In this document: positions 37,906 through 46,505 of the stretch, in pieces
Position numbering within the stretch: the first letter of the stretch is position 1
Layout: every line of letters begins with the position of its first letter
NCBI RefSeq assembly: GCF_003814915.1
Contig: NZ_RKQK01000004.1
Location: 186,001 to 250,000 of the forward strand
DNA from: Pacificibacter maritimus
Lineage (GTDB): Bacteria; Pseudomonadota; Alphaproteobacteria; Rhodobacterales; Rhodobacteraceae
Length of the DNA: 64,000 nucleotides
Direction of reading: 5' to 3'
Translations under genes and position numbers: made by a program
Notes under the pieces: generated by a model
Database searches by the model: none
Told to the model about the DNA's origin: nothing
What the model saw: only the letters and a program-made list of their open reading frames with translations

Positions 37906-39054
37906 ATGTTACAGGTCACGCCCTTTTCTTTTTCGTGCAAAACGCAGGTGCATTTCGGTGAAAATGCTTCGCAACGCTTGCTTGATAATCTGCCCGTAAC
38001 AACGCAGAACATCGTCTTGATCAAGGGCGTTTCCGATCGTGCGTCTGCCCCTGTGCGCGCGGTGCTGTCTCATGCCGGTCTGGCCTATGAAACACAGATT
38101 TGTGGCAGTGAACCCAGTATAGACTCGATTAACGCTCTATGGCTTGCGCTAAAAGATCGCCAAGTCGATTGTATTATCGCCTGTGGTGGTGGTTCGGTTC
38201 TTGATACGGGTAAGGCGCTGCGCTTGGCCTTGCTTAAGGGGGCGCCATTAGATGATCGTGACTTCACGATCGATCATAATGATGCTGAACAGATGCCTTT
38301 GATCGTCTTGCCAACCACAGCTGGCACTGGATCTGAAGTGACTGCAAACGCGGTGCTGTCGTCTGAGACGAAGCATTCTAAAATCAGTTTGCGCGGCCAA
38401 GGACTGGTTCCGTCTGTTGCAATCGTTGATCCCGCTTTGATGCGCGCCGCGCCCAAATCCGTTACTTTATATGCAGGGCTAGATGCCGTCGTGCAAAATA
38501 TCGAAGCCTATACATCTGCGTTTGCCACGCCTTTTTCGCGTGCTCTTGCGCAGCCCGCTATTCATAGCACTTTATCTGCTCTACGCGCGGTTATAGACGA
38601 CGACAGGCAGGATGCATGGGCACAACTCGCATGGGGCAGCCTGTCGAGTGGCGTTGCCTTAGCAAACGGTGGGTTGGGGGCTGTCCACGGTTTGGCTGCA
38701 GTTCTTGGTGGTGTGTACGACGCGCCGCATGGGGCCCTGTGTGGCAGGCTTTTGATACCTGTCATGACCGCAAACTTGGCTTCCTCTGCCTCTACGCCTG
38801 CTATCCAGCGTGATATCGAACTGTGCCTAAACATTATCAGCGATATATTCACGCCGATTGATCCAGCACAAAAGCTTTCTGGGCTTGAGGCTTGGCTGGA
38901 TGCGCAAAGTCTACCAAGACTGGCGCATTGGGGCATTACGGCTGACAGGATAGATATCTTAGCAACGGCTGCTGCAACTGCGTCTTCCAGTTTGAAAAAC
39001 CCAGTTAAACTCACGCCGGCAGAATTGGCGAAAGTGTTGAACGACGGGCTTTAA
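37906..39054 (+). CDS. Iron-containing alcohol dehydrogenase-like protein with altered metal site
   Basis: A 382-residue protein of the iron-containing alcohol dehydrogenase/maleylacetate reductase superfamily. NAD binding is seen in CGGGSVLDTGKA (93-104) and PTTAGTGSEVTANAV (136-150). Compared with FucO, ligands Asp193, His261 (AVHGL) and His275 (APHG) are kept, but the second ligand His is Gln197 and the catalytic His of the HGxAH motif is Ala265. The enzyme may use another metal, no metal, or another chemistry. It begins four bases after glpK, so glycerol or dihydroxyacetone metabolism is a reasonable context, but the substrate is unknown. Confidence 0.8.
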   Translation: MLQVTPFSFSCKTQVHFGENASQRLLDNLPVTTQNIVLIKGVSDRASAPVRAVLSHAGLAYETQICGSEPSIDSINALWLALKDRQVDCIIACGGGSVLDTGKALRLALLKGAPLDDRDFTIDHNDAEQMPLIVLPTTAGTGSEVTANAVLSSETKHSKISLRGQGLVPSVAIVDPALMRAAPKSVTLYAGLDAVVQNIEAYTSAFATPFSRALAQPAIHSTLSALRAVIDDDRQDAWAQLAWGSLSSGVALANGGLGAVHGLAAVLGGVYDAPHGALCGRLLIPVMTANLASSASTPAIQRDIELCLNIISDIFTPIDPAQKLSGLEAWLDAQSLPRLAHWGITADRIDILATAAATASSSLKNPVKLTPAELAKVLNDGL

Positions 39055-39071
39055 GTGAGGGGGCTAAGATC

Positions 39072-39773
39072 TCAAACCATCTTAATCACATCACGTGGGA
39101 CCGATAGCATATAGCCTTTGCGTGCGATATTTTTAACCAAAAGCTCGCTCATCATTTGGTTACCCAAAGTATCGCGTAGGCGTTTTATCCGCGTGGCGCC
39201 AGCAGCTTCATCGCAGTCTACCGCGTTGCGCCCAGAGACCACGCCTTCGATTTCCGCACCACTAAGGACGTCATCATCTAGCCGCGCTTCGGCTAAAACG
39301 CATAGCGTTTCGATAGCCGCGCCAGTGAGTTTGAATTCCATATTGTTTAAGTAAACTGTGTTTTCAGCTCGCGAAATCAGCAGGCTGGAGATTTGTATCC
39401 CCTGCTTGTCGATTTCTGACATGCGTTTGTTCAACCCTAAGATAGTCAGTAAAAACACCAGTGATGCCACCAACAAAGCTGTGGCAAAAAGCATCAGCAC
39501 GAAAATCACCACACGGTAACTGGTTAAGGTATCTGAAAAAGCTGTCCCAGATTGCGCTAAGATTTCAAGCAACTTGATTTCGGCATTGGATGTCAGGTTG
39601 TCGTTCTCAACAAAGATCGCTTCAACGCGTGCATTAAATGCATTTGCATCGGGTAGGTTCGCAAATAACACCCCCGCTGCCACCAGCAAGATTAATACAA
39701 TCGCAACAATACCAAACGTCAAAACGCGCCCAGATTTTTGCCCGTCAGTAGCGGAGGAAATAGGCTCCAGCAC
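39072..39773 (-). CDS. Membrane-anchored winged-helix regulator
   Basis: A protein of about 233 residues with two membrane segments (about 17-38 and 88-114) and a cytoplasmic C-terminal OmpR/PhoB-type winged-helix domain (about 130-233). The wing region IKRLRDTLG...ARKGYML matches that fold. The roughly 50-residue loop between the membrane segments should face the periplasm. ToxR/CadC regulators have the DNA-binding domain at the N-terminus; here it is at the C-terminus. The GTG at 39773 is favoured because GGAAGGG lies upstream and the ATG at 39809 lies deeper inside the neighbouring gene. No known family name was recognised. Confidence 0.75.
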   Translation of the reverse strand: MLEPISSATDGQKSGRVLTFGIVAIVLILLVAAGVLFANLPDANAFNARVEAIFVENDNLTSNAEIKLLEILAQSGTAFSDTLTSYRVVIFVLMLFATALLVASLVFLLTILGLNKRMSEIDKQGIQISSLLISRAENTVYLNNMEFKLTGAAIETLCVLAEARLDDDVLSGAEIEGVVSGRNAVDCDEAAGATRIKRLRDTLGNQMMSELLVKNIARKGYMLSVPRDVIKMV

Positions 39774-40047
39774 TTTCTTTTTTCCCTTCCAATTCAGAAC
39801 CCTGCACAAAGCCTAGTACGGATAAAAGCACCCAGCCATCAGCCTTGAGGCGCGGTGTCAGAGCTTTGGCAGCGGCGGCAGATGTGCAGCTGGCATCATC
39901 CAATTCTGCGATACCGTAATGCAGTTTTAAAGGGTTGTCTCGCTTGGCTTTATATTCGGCAAAGCAGGCGGCTTGACTGGCAAAGGGCATAAGCGCGAAG
40001 GCCAGCCCAATCGCAAGAATACGGGGGGGTGAGATGCTGTATGTCAT
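39745..40047 (-). CDS. Small exported protein
   Basis: A 100-residue protein with a signal peptide (residues 1-26, ending SQA) and a mature domain with two cysteines (ACFAEY and DASCTS). The C-terminus is VLGFVQGSELEGKKESAGAYFLRY. Its end overlaps the start of the membrane regulator, so the two are probably translationally coupled. No family was recognised. A periplasmic role, perhaps sensing for the regulator, is a guess. Confidence 0.7.
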   Translation of the reverse strand: MTYSISPPRILAIGLAFALMPFASQAACFAEYKAKRDNPLKLHYGIAELDDASCTSAAAAKALTPRLKADGWVLLSVLGFVQGSELEGKKESAGAYFLRY

Positions 40048-40223
40048 GCGCTGACTTTCGCCAATTCTGCATTGTTATTCAATATCACGCCAGTCGGCGT
40101 GCCGTGATAGCCAATAACCATCCGTTGATATTGAGCGGCAGGCCTGTCGTGCTTCATTCCTGATCCATCACCTGTCGCAGTGCTTTGACGCATTGCGGAT
40201 TACGTATTTGGAAAGGACTTCAC

Positions 40224-40739
40224 ATGTTCAACGTCACAAACAAACCGACCAAACGTCGCACAACCAAATTCACAGCTGCACTTGTGGCACTGTCACTCGG
40301 TGTCTCTGGCCTTTCAGCGGCACCTGCGCGCGCTGATGATGCTGATGTCGCCCGAGCGATTGGTGGCCTACTCACACTTTTCGTCATCGGTAAGGCAATC
40401 GAACAGGGATCGTCCAAGTCCAAAGCCACATCTAGACCCGCTGAAAATCCATCACGACCTGCGCGTCCGCATCGTGAGCGTAGAAGTAGTTTCGAAATTC
40501 CAAATACATGCGTGGTGAGTTTCCGCGATTCACGCTCGCGTTCTCAAAATGTTGCGTTGAAAGATTGCATGCAACGTGAACGTCATGCAGCCAACGCCTT
40601 GCCTCGTGCCTGCGAGACATCGGTCAAACTGAAACGAAACAACAAGCGCAGCGAAGCCTATGATGTCGGTTGCCTAAACAACTTTGGCTATCGCGTGTCT
40701 TATGACGACTCGCGCCGTTCAGGCCGCGCTCTGCGGTAA
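40224..40739 (+). CDS. Exported basic protein of unknown function
   Basis: A 171-residue protein with a signal peptide from the ATG at 40224 (GGAAAGGA upstream), cleavage after PARA. The mature part opens with DDADVARAIGGLLTLFVIGKAIEQ, a short amphipathic or hydrophobic helix. A Ser/Arg/Pro-rich stretch follows, then a C-terminal part with four cysteines, possibly two disulfides. It is very basic. No family was recognised. It is divergent from the small exported protein at 40047. Confidence 0.75.
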   Translation: MFNVTNKPTKRRTTKFTAALVALSLGVSGLSAAPARADDADVARAIGGLLTLFVIGKAIEQGSSKSKATSRPAENPSRPARPHRERRSSFEIPNTCVVSFRDSRSRSQNVALKDCMQRERHAANALPRACETSVKLKRNNKRSEAYDVGCLNNFGYRVSYDDSRRSGRALR

Positions 40740-40862
40740 AGCTTTACGACATACGCGCGTTTCATGTCCCCATGTGCCGCGTTCCTTGGCGGGTGGTTCA
40801 TGCGTTCCACCCGTCCTTTTGTTTTATCTTGCGTTAATTGGTGACATACGGTTTTACGAGGT

Positions 40863-41477
40863 ATGATAAAATATACACCTGATTTTTCCTTTGAGACTGC
40901 TGCAGCAGCACGCGGCCACAAACGAATTTGTGGCGTCGATGAAGTGGGGCGTGGGCCTTTAGCGGGCCCCGTGGTCGCTGCCGCGGTTTGGCTTGATCCC
41001 AATTCGATCCCTGCAGGTCTAAACGATTCCAAAAAACTGACCTCGAAAAAACGTGAAGCTTTATACGATCAGATCTTAGAGGTTGCCGATGTATCCATCG
41101 CTTCGTGTTCGGTCGAAGAAATTGATGAAATTAACATCTTACAGGCTTCTTTGCGTGCTATGGAGCGTGCTGTCGCAGGACTTAAGACGACGTCTGATTA
41201 TGTCCTAGTGGATGGCAATAAAATTCCAACGGCTTTCGGGCTTTCCGCCGAAGCAATTGTAAAAGGCGATGCGCGATCGCTTTCAATTTCGGCTGCTTCG
41301 ATTGTTGCTAAAACGTGGCGTGATCGCCTTATGGTGGATTTAGCGCAACAGTACCCCGGCTATGGATGGGAAAAAAATGCAGGTTATGGCACCAAACTGC
41401 ATATGGAAGGCTTGAGCAAATTTGGTGTGACCCCTCACCATAGACGTTCGTTCAAACCTATACACAATATGTTGTAG
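40863..41477 (+). CDS. rnhB: Ribonuclease HII
   Basis: A 204-residue type 2 RNase H that removes ribonucleotides from DNA and RNA-DNA hybrids. The first catalytic motif GVDEVGRGPLAGPVVAAAV (near 22-40) holds Asp and Glu ligands. Later acidic ligands lie in VLVDGNKIP and in SAASIVAKTWRDRLM. The C-terminus HMEGLSKFGVTPHHRRSF is typical. It sits upstream of ccrM, a common alphaproteobacterial arrangement. Confidence 0.95.
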   Translation: MIKYTPDFSFETAAAARGHKRICGVDEVGRGPLAGPVVAAAVWLDPNSIPAGLNDSKKLTSKKREALYDQILEVADVSIASCSVEEIDEINILQASLRAMERAVAGLKTTSDYVLVDGNKIPTAFGLSAEAIVKGDARSLSISAASIVAKTWRDRLMVDLAQQYPGYGWEKNAGYGTKLHMEGLSKFGVTPHHRRSFKPIHNML

Positions 41478-41498
41478 CAAGCTTTTTTATAACCCTCT

Positions 41499-41537
41499 GA
41501 TTCAATAAAGAAATTGACCTCGAATCCCCTTTGACTC
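41499..41537. promoter_or_regulatory. Cluster of three GANTC sites upstream of ccrM
   Basis: GATTC (41499-41503), GAATC (41522-41526) and GACTC (41533-41537) lie within 39 bases, 76 to 114 bases before the ccrM start. GANTC is the CcrM recognition sequence. In Caulobacter GANTC sites in the ccrM leader link its transcription to methylation state, so a similar feedback is likely here. Confidence 0.65.
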
Positions 41538-41555
41538 ATTTTAGAAGGTACATAA

Positions 41556-42713
<1,158 letters not shown>

Positions 42714-42731
42714 GACATATCCCGAAAATCA

Positions 42732-42756
42732 GGGGCTGACCCTGCGCGGTCACCCC
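42732..42756 (+). terminator. Hairpin after ccrM
   Basis: GGGG and GACC pair with GGTC and CCCC around CTGCGC, with small bulges. It lies 18 bases after the ccrM stop and has no T run, so it may be an mRNA 3' stabiliser or first part of the structured region. Confidence 0.45.
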
Positions 42757-42785
42757 GAAACTGCTTGCATATAGAATAGCGCAAG

Positions 42786-42864
42786 ACAGACTCCAACCTG
42801 CAAGGACAGCGCGTATAATTCGCGCGATCCGCGGCCCTATTGGGCTGGATTAGGGTCTGTTTTT
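42786..42864 (+). ncRNA. Candidate structured small RNA between ccrM and alkB
   Basis: An 8-bp closing stem (42786-42793 with 42853-42860) surrounds three internal hairpins. These are CCT-GCA-AGG, GCGCG/CGCGC with loop TATAATT, and ATCC..GGCCC-TATT-GGGCT-GGAT. A T run (42860-42864) follows the closing stem, as in a Rho-independent end. The design looks like a junction RNA. Further hairpins and a strong terminator continue to 42943. I recognise no known RNA family; it does not match tmRNA, SRP RNA or RNase P core motifs. Confidence 0.45.
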
Positions 42865-42917
42865 CGCCAAATAGTTACCGCCTGATGCCTGTGGTCTGAC
42901 TTCCACGGCATCCCCTT

Positions 42918-42943
42918 GCCCCGCCTTATGGCGGGGCTTTTTT
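42918..42943 (+). terminator. Strong Rho-independent terminator
   Basis: GCCCCGCC pairs perfectly with GGCGGGGC around loop TTAT, followed by six T. It lies just before the convergent alkB end. A hairpin (42884-42894 with 42903-42912) precedes it. It ends whatever plus-strand transcript crosses the gap. Confidence 0.93.
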
Positions 42944-42945
42944 CA

Positions 42946-44085
42946 TTATAGGCGGGGCAAAGGATTGGTGCCCTTTTTGTAGGGCTCCCACTCTTTAAAA
43001 GTCGCAATGTCTGGGTAATATTGCTTGCGCCACGCTTTGACGCGCGGGTTCATGATCCGCCGCCACAAAGGCGGCACCATGGCTGCAAAAGTCATCACAG
43101 GATACCCATAGGGCAGTTGTGGCGCTTCCTCTTCAGAATAGTTTTGCAACAATGGGAAACGCCGATCAGGCTTGTAATGATGATCAGAGTGACGCTGTAG
43201 ATTGATCAATAACCAATTGGTCGCCATTTGAGCCGCATTCCAACTGTGGTGGGGTTTGACGTGTTCATATTTTCCGTCGCCCAAATGCCTGCGGGTTAGG
43301 CCATAATGTTCAACGTAGTTTGTCAATTCAAGCTGCCAAATTGCGATAAACGCCTGCCACAAAAAAAGAGCAAACCCCATAGCGCCCCCCAGCAGTGTCG
43401 CAAAAATCAACATGGAAAGCTGCAAAATCCAGTATCGGAAATGCGGATTGCGCGGATGTAATTCAGGCAGGCCCCGACGTGCCAAAAGTGCTTTCTCTGC
43501 TTCCCATGCCGACACGGGCCCTTCGCGCAAAACACGCCAGAAAAAATGGTGAAAGCCCTCGTTATATAATGCAGTCACAGCGTCTCGGCGGGTACCGACA
43601 TGTTTGTGATGCACCAGTAAGTGTTCGGTGCGAAAGTGTGAATAAAGAACTGAACTCAACAGTAAATCGCCCAACCATCGCTCTAGTCGGTTGCGTTGGT
43701 GCAGCAACTCATGAGCATAAACTATCCCGATGGTGCCAGATGAGACCCCAACACTGAAAAATAGCACAAGAATTTCAAAGCCATTCAGGTGCGTGCTATG
43801 GGTGACGTAGTAAATTAGCCCAAAGATCATCACGAACTGTACAGGGAACCAAATCAACGTGATCAGCCGATACCACAACAAGTCGCCGTCAGGCGTTTCA
43901 GTGTCGGGATTGGCTGTATTCATGCCAAGCAAGCGGTCTAAAATCGAGAACATATACCACGCATAGAGAGGCACTAAAGCGACCCAAAACCCGCCCAGTT
44001 TGGCTCCAAGGATCAACAGAGGAACAACACCCAACGAAAGCCAGAAAGGGATCGCGTTCTTAGGGCTGATGGTCGATATATTCAT
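42946..44085 (-). CDS. alkB: Alkane 1-monooxygenase AlkB
   Basis: A 379-residue integral-membrane non-haem diiron hydroxylase of medium-chain alkanes. The histidine boxes are HELLHQ, HLLVHHKH and LQRHSDHH, together with NYVEHYGL. Several hydrophobic segments precede and follow these boxes. The ATG at 44085 follows GAAGGA; a TTG 24 bases earlier overlaps mutY. Related desaturase-like enzymes share the boxes, but length and the NYVEHYGL motif favour AlkB. No rubredoxin gene lies beside it. Confidence 0.9.
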   Translation of the reverse strand: MNISTISPKNAIPFWLSLGVVPLLILGAKLGGFWVALVPLYAWYMFSILDRLLGMNTANPDTETPDGDLLWYRLITLIWFPVQFVMIFGLIYYVTHSTHLNGFEILVLFFSVGVSSGTIGIVYAHELLHQRNRLERWLGDLLLSSVLYSHFRTEHLLVHHKHVGTRRDAVTALYNEGFHHFFWRVLREGPVSAWEAEKALLARRGLPELHPRNPHFRYWILQLSMLIFATLLGGAMGFALFLWQAFIAIWQLELTNYVEHYGLTRRHLGDGKYEHVKPHHSWNAAQMATNWLLINLQRHSDHHYKPDRRFPLLQNYSEEEAPQLPYGYPVMTFAAMVPPLWRRIMNPRVKAWRKQYYPDIATFKEWEPYKKGTNPLPRL

Positions 44086-44105
44086 GTGCTGTCCTTCGCT
44101 TTTGG

Positions 44106-45167
44106 TCAAGCTACACGGGTATCGGTAAAATGTATCTGAGCTGAATCAAAGACTTTTCTCATCACAGTGGGCAGGTCTGATGCTTGAAATTCGTTCGCAC
44201 TCAAGGTCAGGTACGGGCTTGGCGGCGCAATAGCGGTCTTGGTTGTAACGACGGTTAGGATGAGGTGAAAATGCGTAAATGTGTGCTTGATGTTGCCTTG
44301 TTGCGCCCACTCGCCTTCGAATGGCGGGGTGTTTTCTGGGGCCACGCTCCACTCCGAGCCTGGCCAACCAAGCATTCCACCGAGCAAACCTTTGTCTGGG
44401 CGGCGCTCTAATATCCAAGCGCCAGACGTAGACTGCGCGACATAGGCAAAACCATAACGTGTTGGTTTGACCGCTTTGGGCACCTTTTTAGGGAGCTGAG
44501 TAACCGTCGCATTCTTATAGGCCAAACAAGGGTCTAACCATGGGCAAATTGTACATTTTGGCGATTTAGGGGTGCAAATAGTAGCCCCTAAATCCATGAT
44601 CGCTTGCGCATAGTCGCCTGGACGATTTTTGGGTGTCGTCTGACGTGCGAGGTCCGTCAAAAGCGGTTTTGACAGGGGCATTGGTTCATGCACATCATGC
44701 AAACGTGACATCACGCGCTCTACGTTTCCATCGACGACAGTTTCGGGCAAATCGAACGCGATTGCGGCCACGGATGCAGCTGTGTATGGCCCAATGCCCG
44801 GCAAGGATAAAAGCGTTTTACGATCCCGTGGAAACTCCCCGCCGAAATCTTGTGCAACAATGCGCGCACATTTCAGTAGGTTCCGGGCACGTGCGTAATA
44901 TCCAAGCCCCGCCCATTCGCCCATAACTTGCTCATCAGGGGCAGCGGCTAAATCTGAAATTGTGGGCCAAAGATGTGTAAAGCGTTCAAAATACGTTTTC
45001 ACTGCTGCTACGGTCGTTTGTTGTAGCATGACCTCCGACAGCCAGATTCGATATGGTTCAGGGCGCGCGCCAGCTGCGCGGGCTTGCGGGCCAATCCGCC
45101 AAGGCATCTCACGCGCGTTTTCATCGTACCAGTTCAACAGGGACAGCGCTAAGTTTTGATGATTCAT
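44106..45167 (-). CDS. mutY: A/G-specific adenine glycosylase MutY
   Basis: A 353-residue base-excision repair enzyme that removes adenine opposite 8-oxoguanine. The catalytic Glu is in SEVMLQQTTV, the helix-hairpin-helix is LPGIGPYTAASV and the catalytic Asp is in VVDGNVERV. The 4Fe-4S ligands follow the C-X6-C-X2-C-X5-C pattern in CTPKSPKCTICPWLDPC. A NUDIX-like C-terminal domain covers about 230-350. The start is uncertain: ATG at 45167 or GTG at 45179, which lies four bases after GGAG. Confidence 0.94.
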   Translation of the reverse strand: MNHQNLALSLLNWYDENAREMPWRIGPQARAAGARPEPYRIWLSEVMLQQTTVAAVKTYFERFTHLWPTISDLAAAPDEQVMGEWAGLGYYARARNLLKCARIVAQDFGGEFPRDRKTLLSLPGIGPYTAASVAAIAFDLPETVVDGNVERVMSRLHDVHEPMPLSKPLLTDLARQTTPKNRPGDYAQAIMDLGATICTPKSPKCTICPWLDPCLAYKNATVTQLPKKVPKAVKPTRYGFAYVAQSTSGAWILERRPDKGLLGGMLGWPGSEWSVAPENTPPFEGEWAQQGNIKHTFTHFHLILTVVTTKTAIAPPSPYLTLSANEFQASDLPTVMRKVFDSAQIHFTDTRVA

Positions 45168-45271
45168 AGCGTGTTTCACTCCGTCACGTAATCTTTAGCG
45201 CATGTCATCGGGTTTTGTCTGGTATCGTGGTGCGCGACAGATAGAATAGAGCGTAAGATTGGATAGACCAG

Positions 45272-45835
45272 ATGTCGAACGCAAAAGATCAAAAGAAAAA
45301 ACCACAAGGGTTTCGTCCCAAGCGGCGCAAAAAAGGCTTTGAAATGACTTCAGGGCTTTTGCAGGCGCGTATTCGCGAGGCAACAGAAACGCGTGGATTT
45401 TCAGAAATGCGCCTGTTGACGCATTGGTCTGAAATCGTTGGCACGCAAACAGCTGCGATGGCGCGACCAGTAAAGGTCACTTATGCCAAGGGTGGTTTTG
45501 GTGCAACTTTGGTGCTTTTGACCACTGGTGCTTTTGCTCCGATGTTACAAGCTGAGCTGCCAAAAATCCAAAATCGTGTGAATGCGGTATATGGATATAA
45601 TGCTATCAGCCGCATTCATATCACGCAGACAGCGCCGACTGGGTTTGCCGAAGGGCGCGTTCAATTTGAACATAACGAAAAAGAAAAACGCCCCGTGCCT
45701 ACGCCTCAGGTGCGCCAAGAGGCAAATGCCTTGGCACAAGGGGCGCAGGATGAAAATCTGCGCAAGGCGCTTGAAAAATTGGCCAGTAGCTTTTTAAGCC
45801 GCTCTGGCGAGACAGTGAAAAAGGTAAACTTATGA
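45272..45835 (+). CDS. DUF721 family protein
   Basis: A 187-residue protein of the DUF721 family. The N-terminus is very basic (KDQKKKPQGFRPKRRKKGFEM). The conserved region MRLLTHWSEIVGTQTAAMARPVKVTYAKGGFGATLVLLTTGAFAPML covers roughly 45-95. DUF721 proteins are thought to bind nucleic acid, but the role is unclear. It is divergent from mutY and overlaps the DsbA-like gene by four bases. Confidence 0.9.
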   Translation: MSNAKDQKKKPQGFRPKRRKKGFEMTSGLLQARIREATETRGFSEMRLLTHWSEIVGTQTAAMARPVKVTYAKGGFGATLVLLTTGAFAPMLQAELPKIQNRVNAVYGYNAISRIHITQTAPTGFAEGRVQFEHNEKEKRPVPTPQVRQEANALAQGAQDENLRKALEKLASSFLSRSGETVKKVNL

Positions 45836-46503
45836 ACAGACGTATTTTCTTGGCAACGACCGCATGTGCCGCTTTGGGTGGCGTGGGCGCGTATCTTTAC
45901 ACCTCACAGCCCAACATGACCGATATCGTGGTGACGCCCGCCAATGCGCAAGATGGCGTTGAGATCGATACATCGATGGTACCTGATTTGATCATGGGTG
46001 ATGCTGATGCGCCGATTGAATTGATCGAGTATGCGTCCTACACATGCCCGCACTGTGCGAATTTTCATTCTAATGTTTTCAAGCAGTTAAAAGAAAACTA
46101 TATCGATACAGGCAAAGTGAAATTTGTTTACCGCGAAGTGTATTTTGACAAGTACGGTTTGTGGGCGGCGATGGTGGCGCGCTGTGGTGGCGATCTGCGC
46201 TATTTTGGTATCCAAGGTATGTTGTACGAACAGCAATCCGATTGGATCGGTGGTGGTAAAGATGCGATGGAAATCGTTTCTAACCTGCGTACTATCGGCA
46301 AAAAAGCAGGGCTTTCTGATGCTGATTTGGATGCTTGCATGAACGACGGTGATATGGCGCAGGCAATGGTCGCAAAGTTCGAAAATGAAATGCAAGAATA
46401 TGATGTTTCGGGCACACCAACCTTGGTCATCAACGGCGAAGTGAACAAGAACATGTCATATGCTGACTTGTCTGCAAAGCTTGATGCGATTCTTGACGCC
46501 TAA
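45832..46503 (+). CDS. DsbA-family thiol-disulfide protein
   Basis: A 223-residue exported thioredoxin-fold protein. A signal or anchor segment covers about 4-24. The active site CPHC is at 72-75 in YTCPHCANFH, and the cis-Pro loop is SGTPTLVING. The coupling to DUF721 is conserved in this group. It likely forms or isomerises disulfides in the periplasm. The second cysteine pair of DsbC-like proteins is absent. Its stop lies 3 bases from that of the convergent lpxK. Confidence 0.9.
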   Translation: MNRRIFLATTACAALGGVGAYLYTSQPNMTDIVVTPANAQDGVEIDTSMVPDLIMGDADAPIELIEYASYTCPHCANFHSNVFKQLKENYIDTGKVKFVYREVYFDKYGLWAAMVARCGGDLRYFGIQGMLYEQQSDWIGGGKDAMEIVSNLRTIGKKAGLSDADLDACMNDGDMAQAMVAKFENEMQEYDVSGTPTLVINGEVNKNMSYADLSAKLDAILDA

Positions 46504-46505
46504 AA

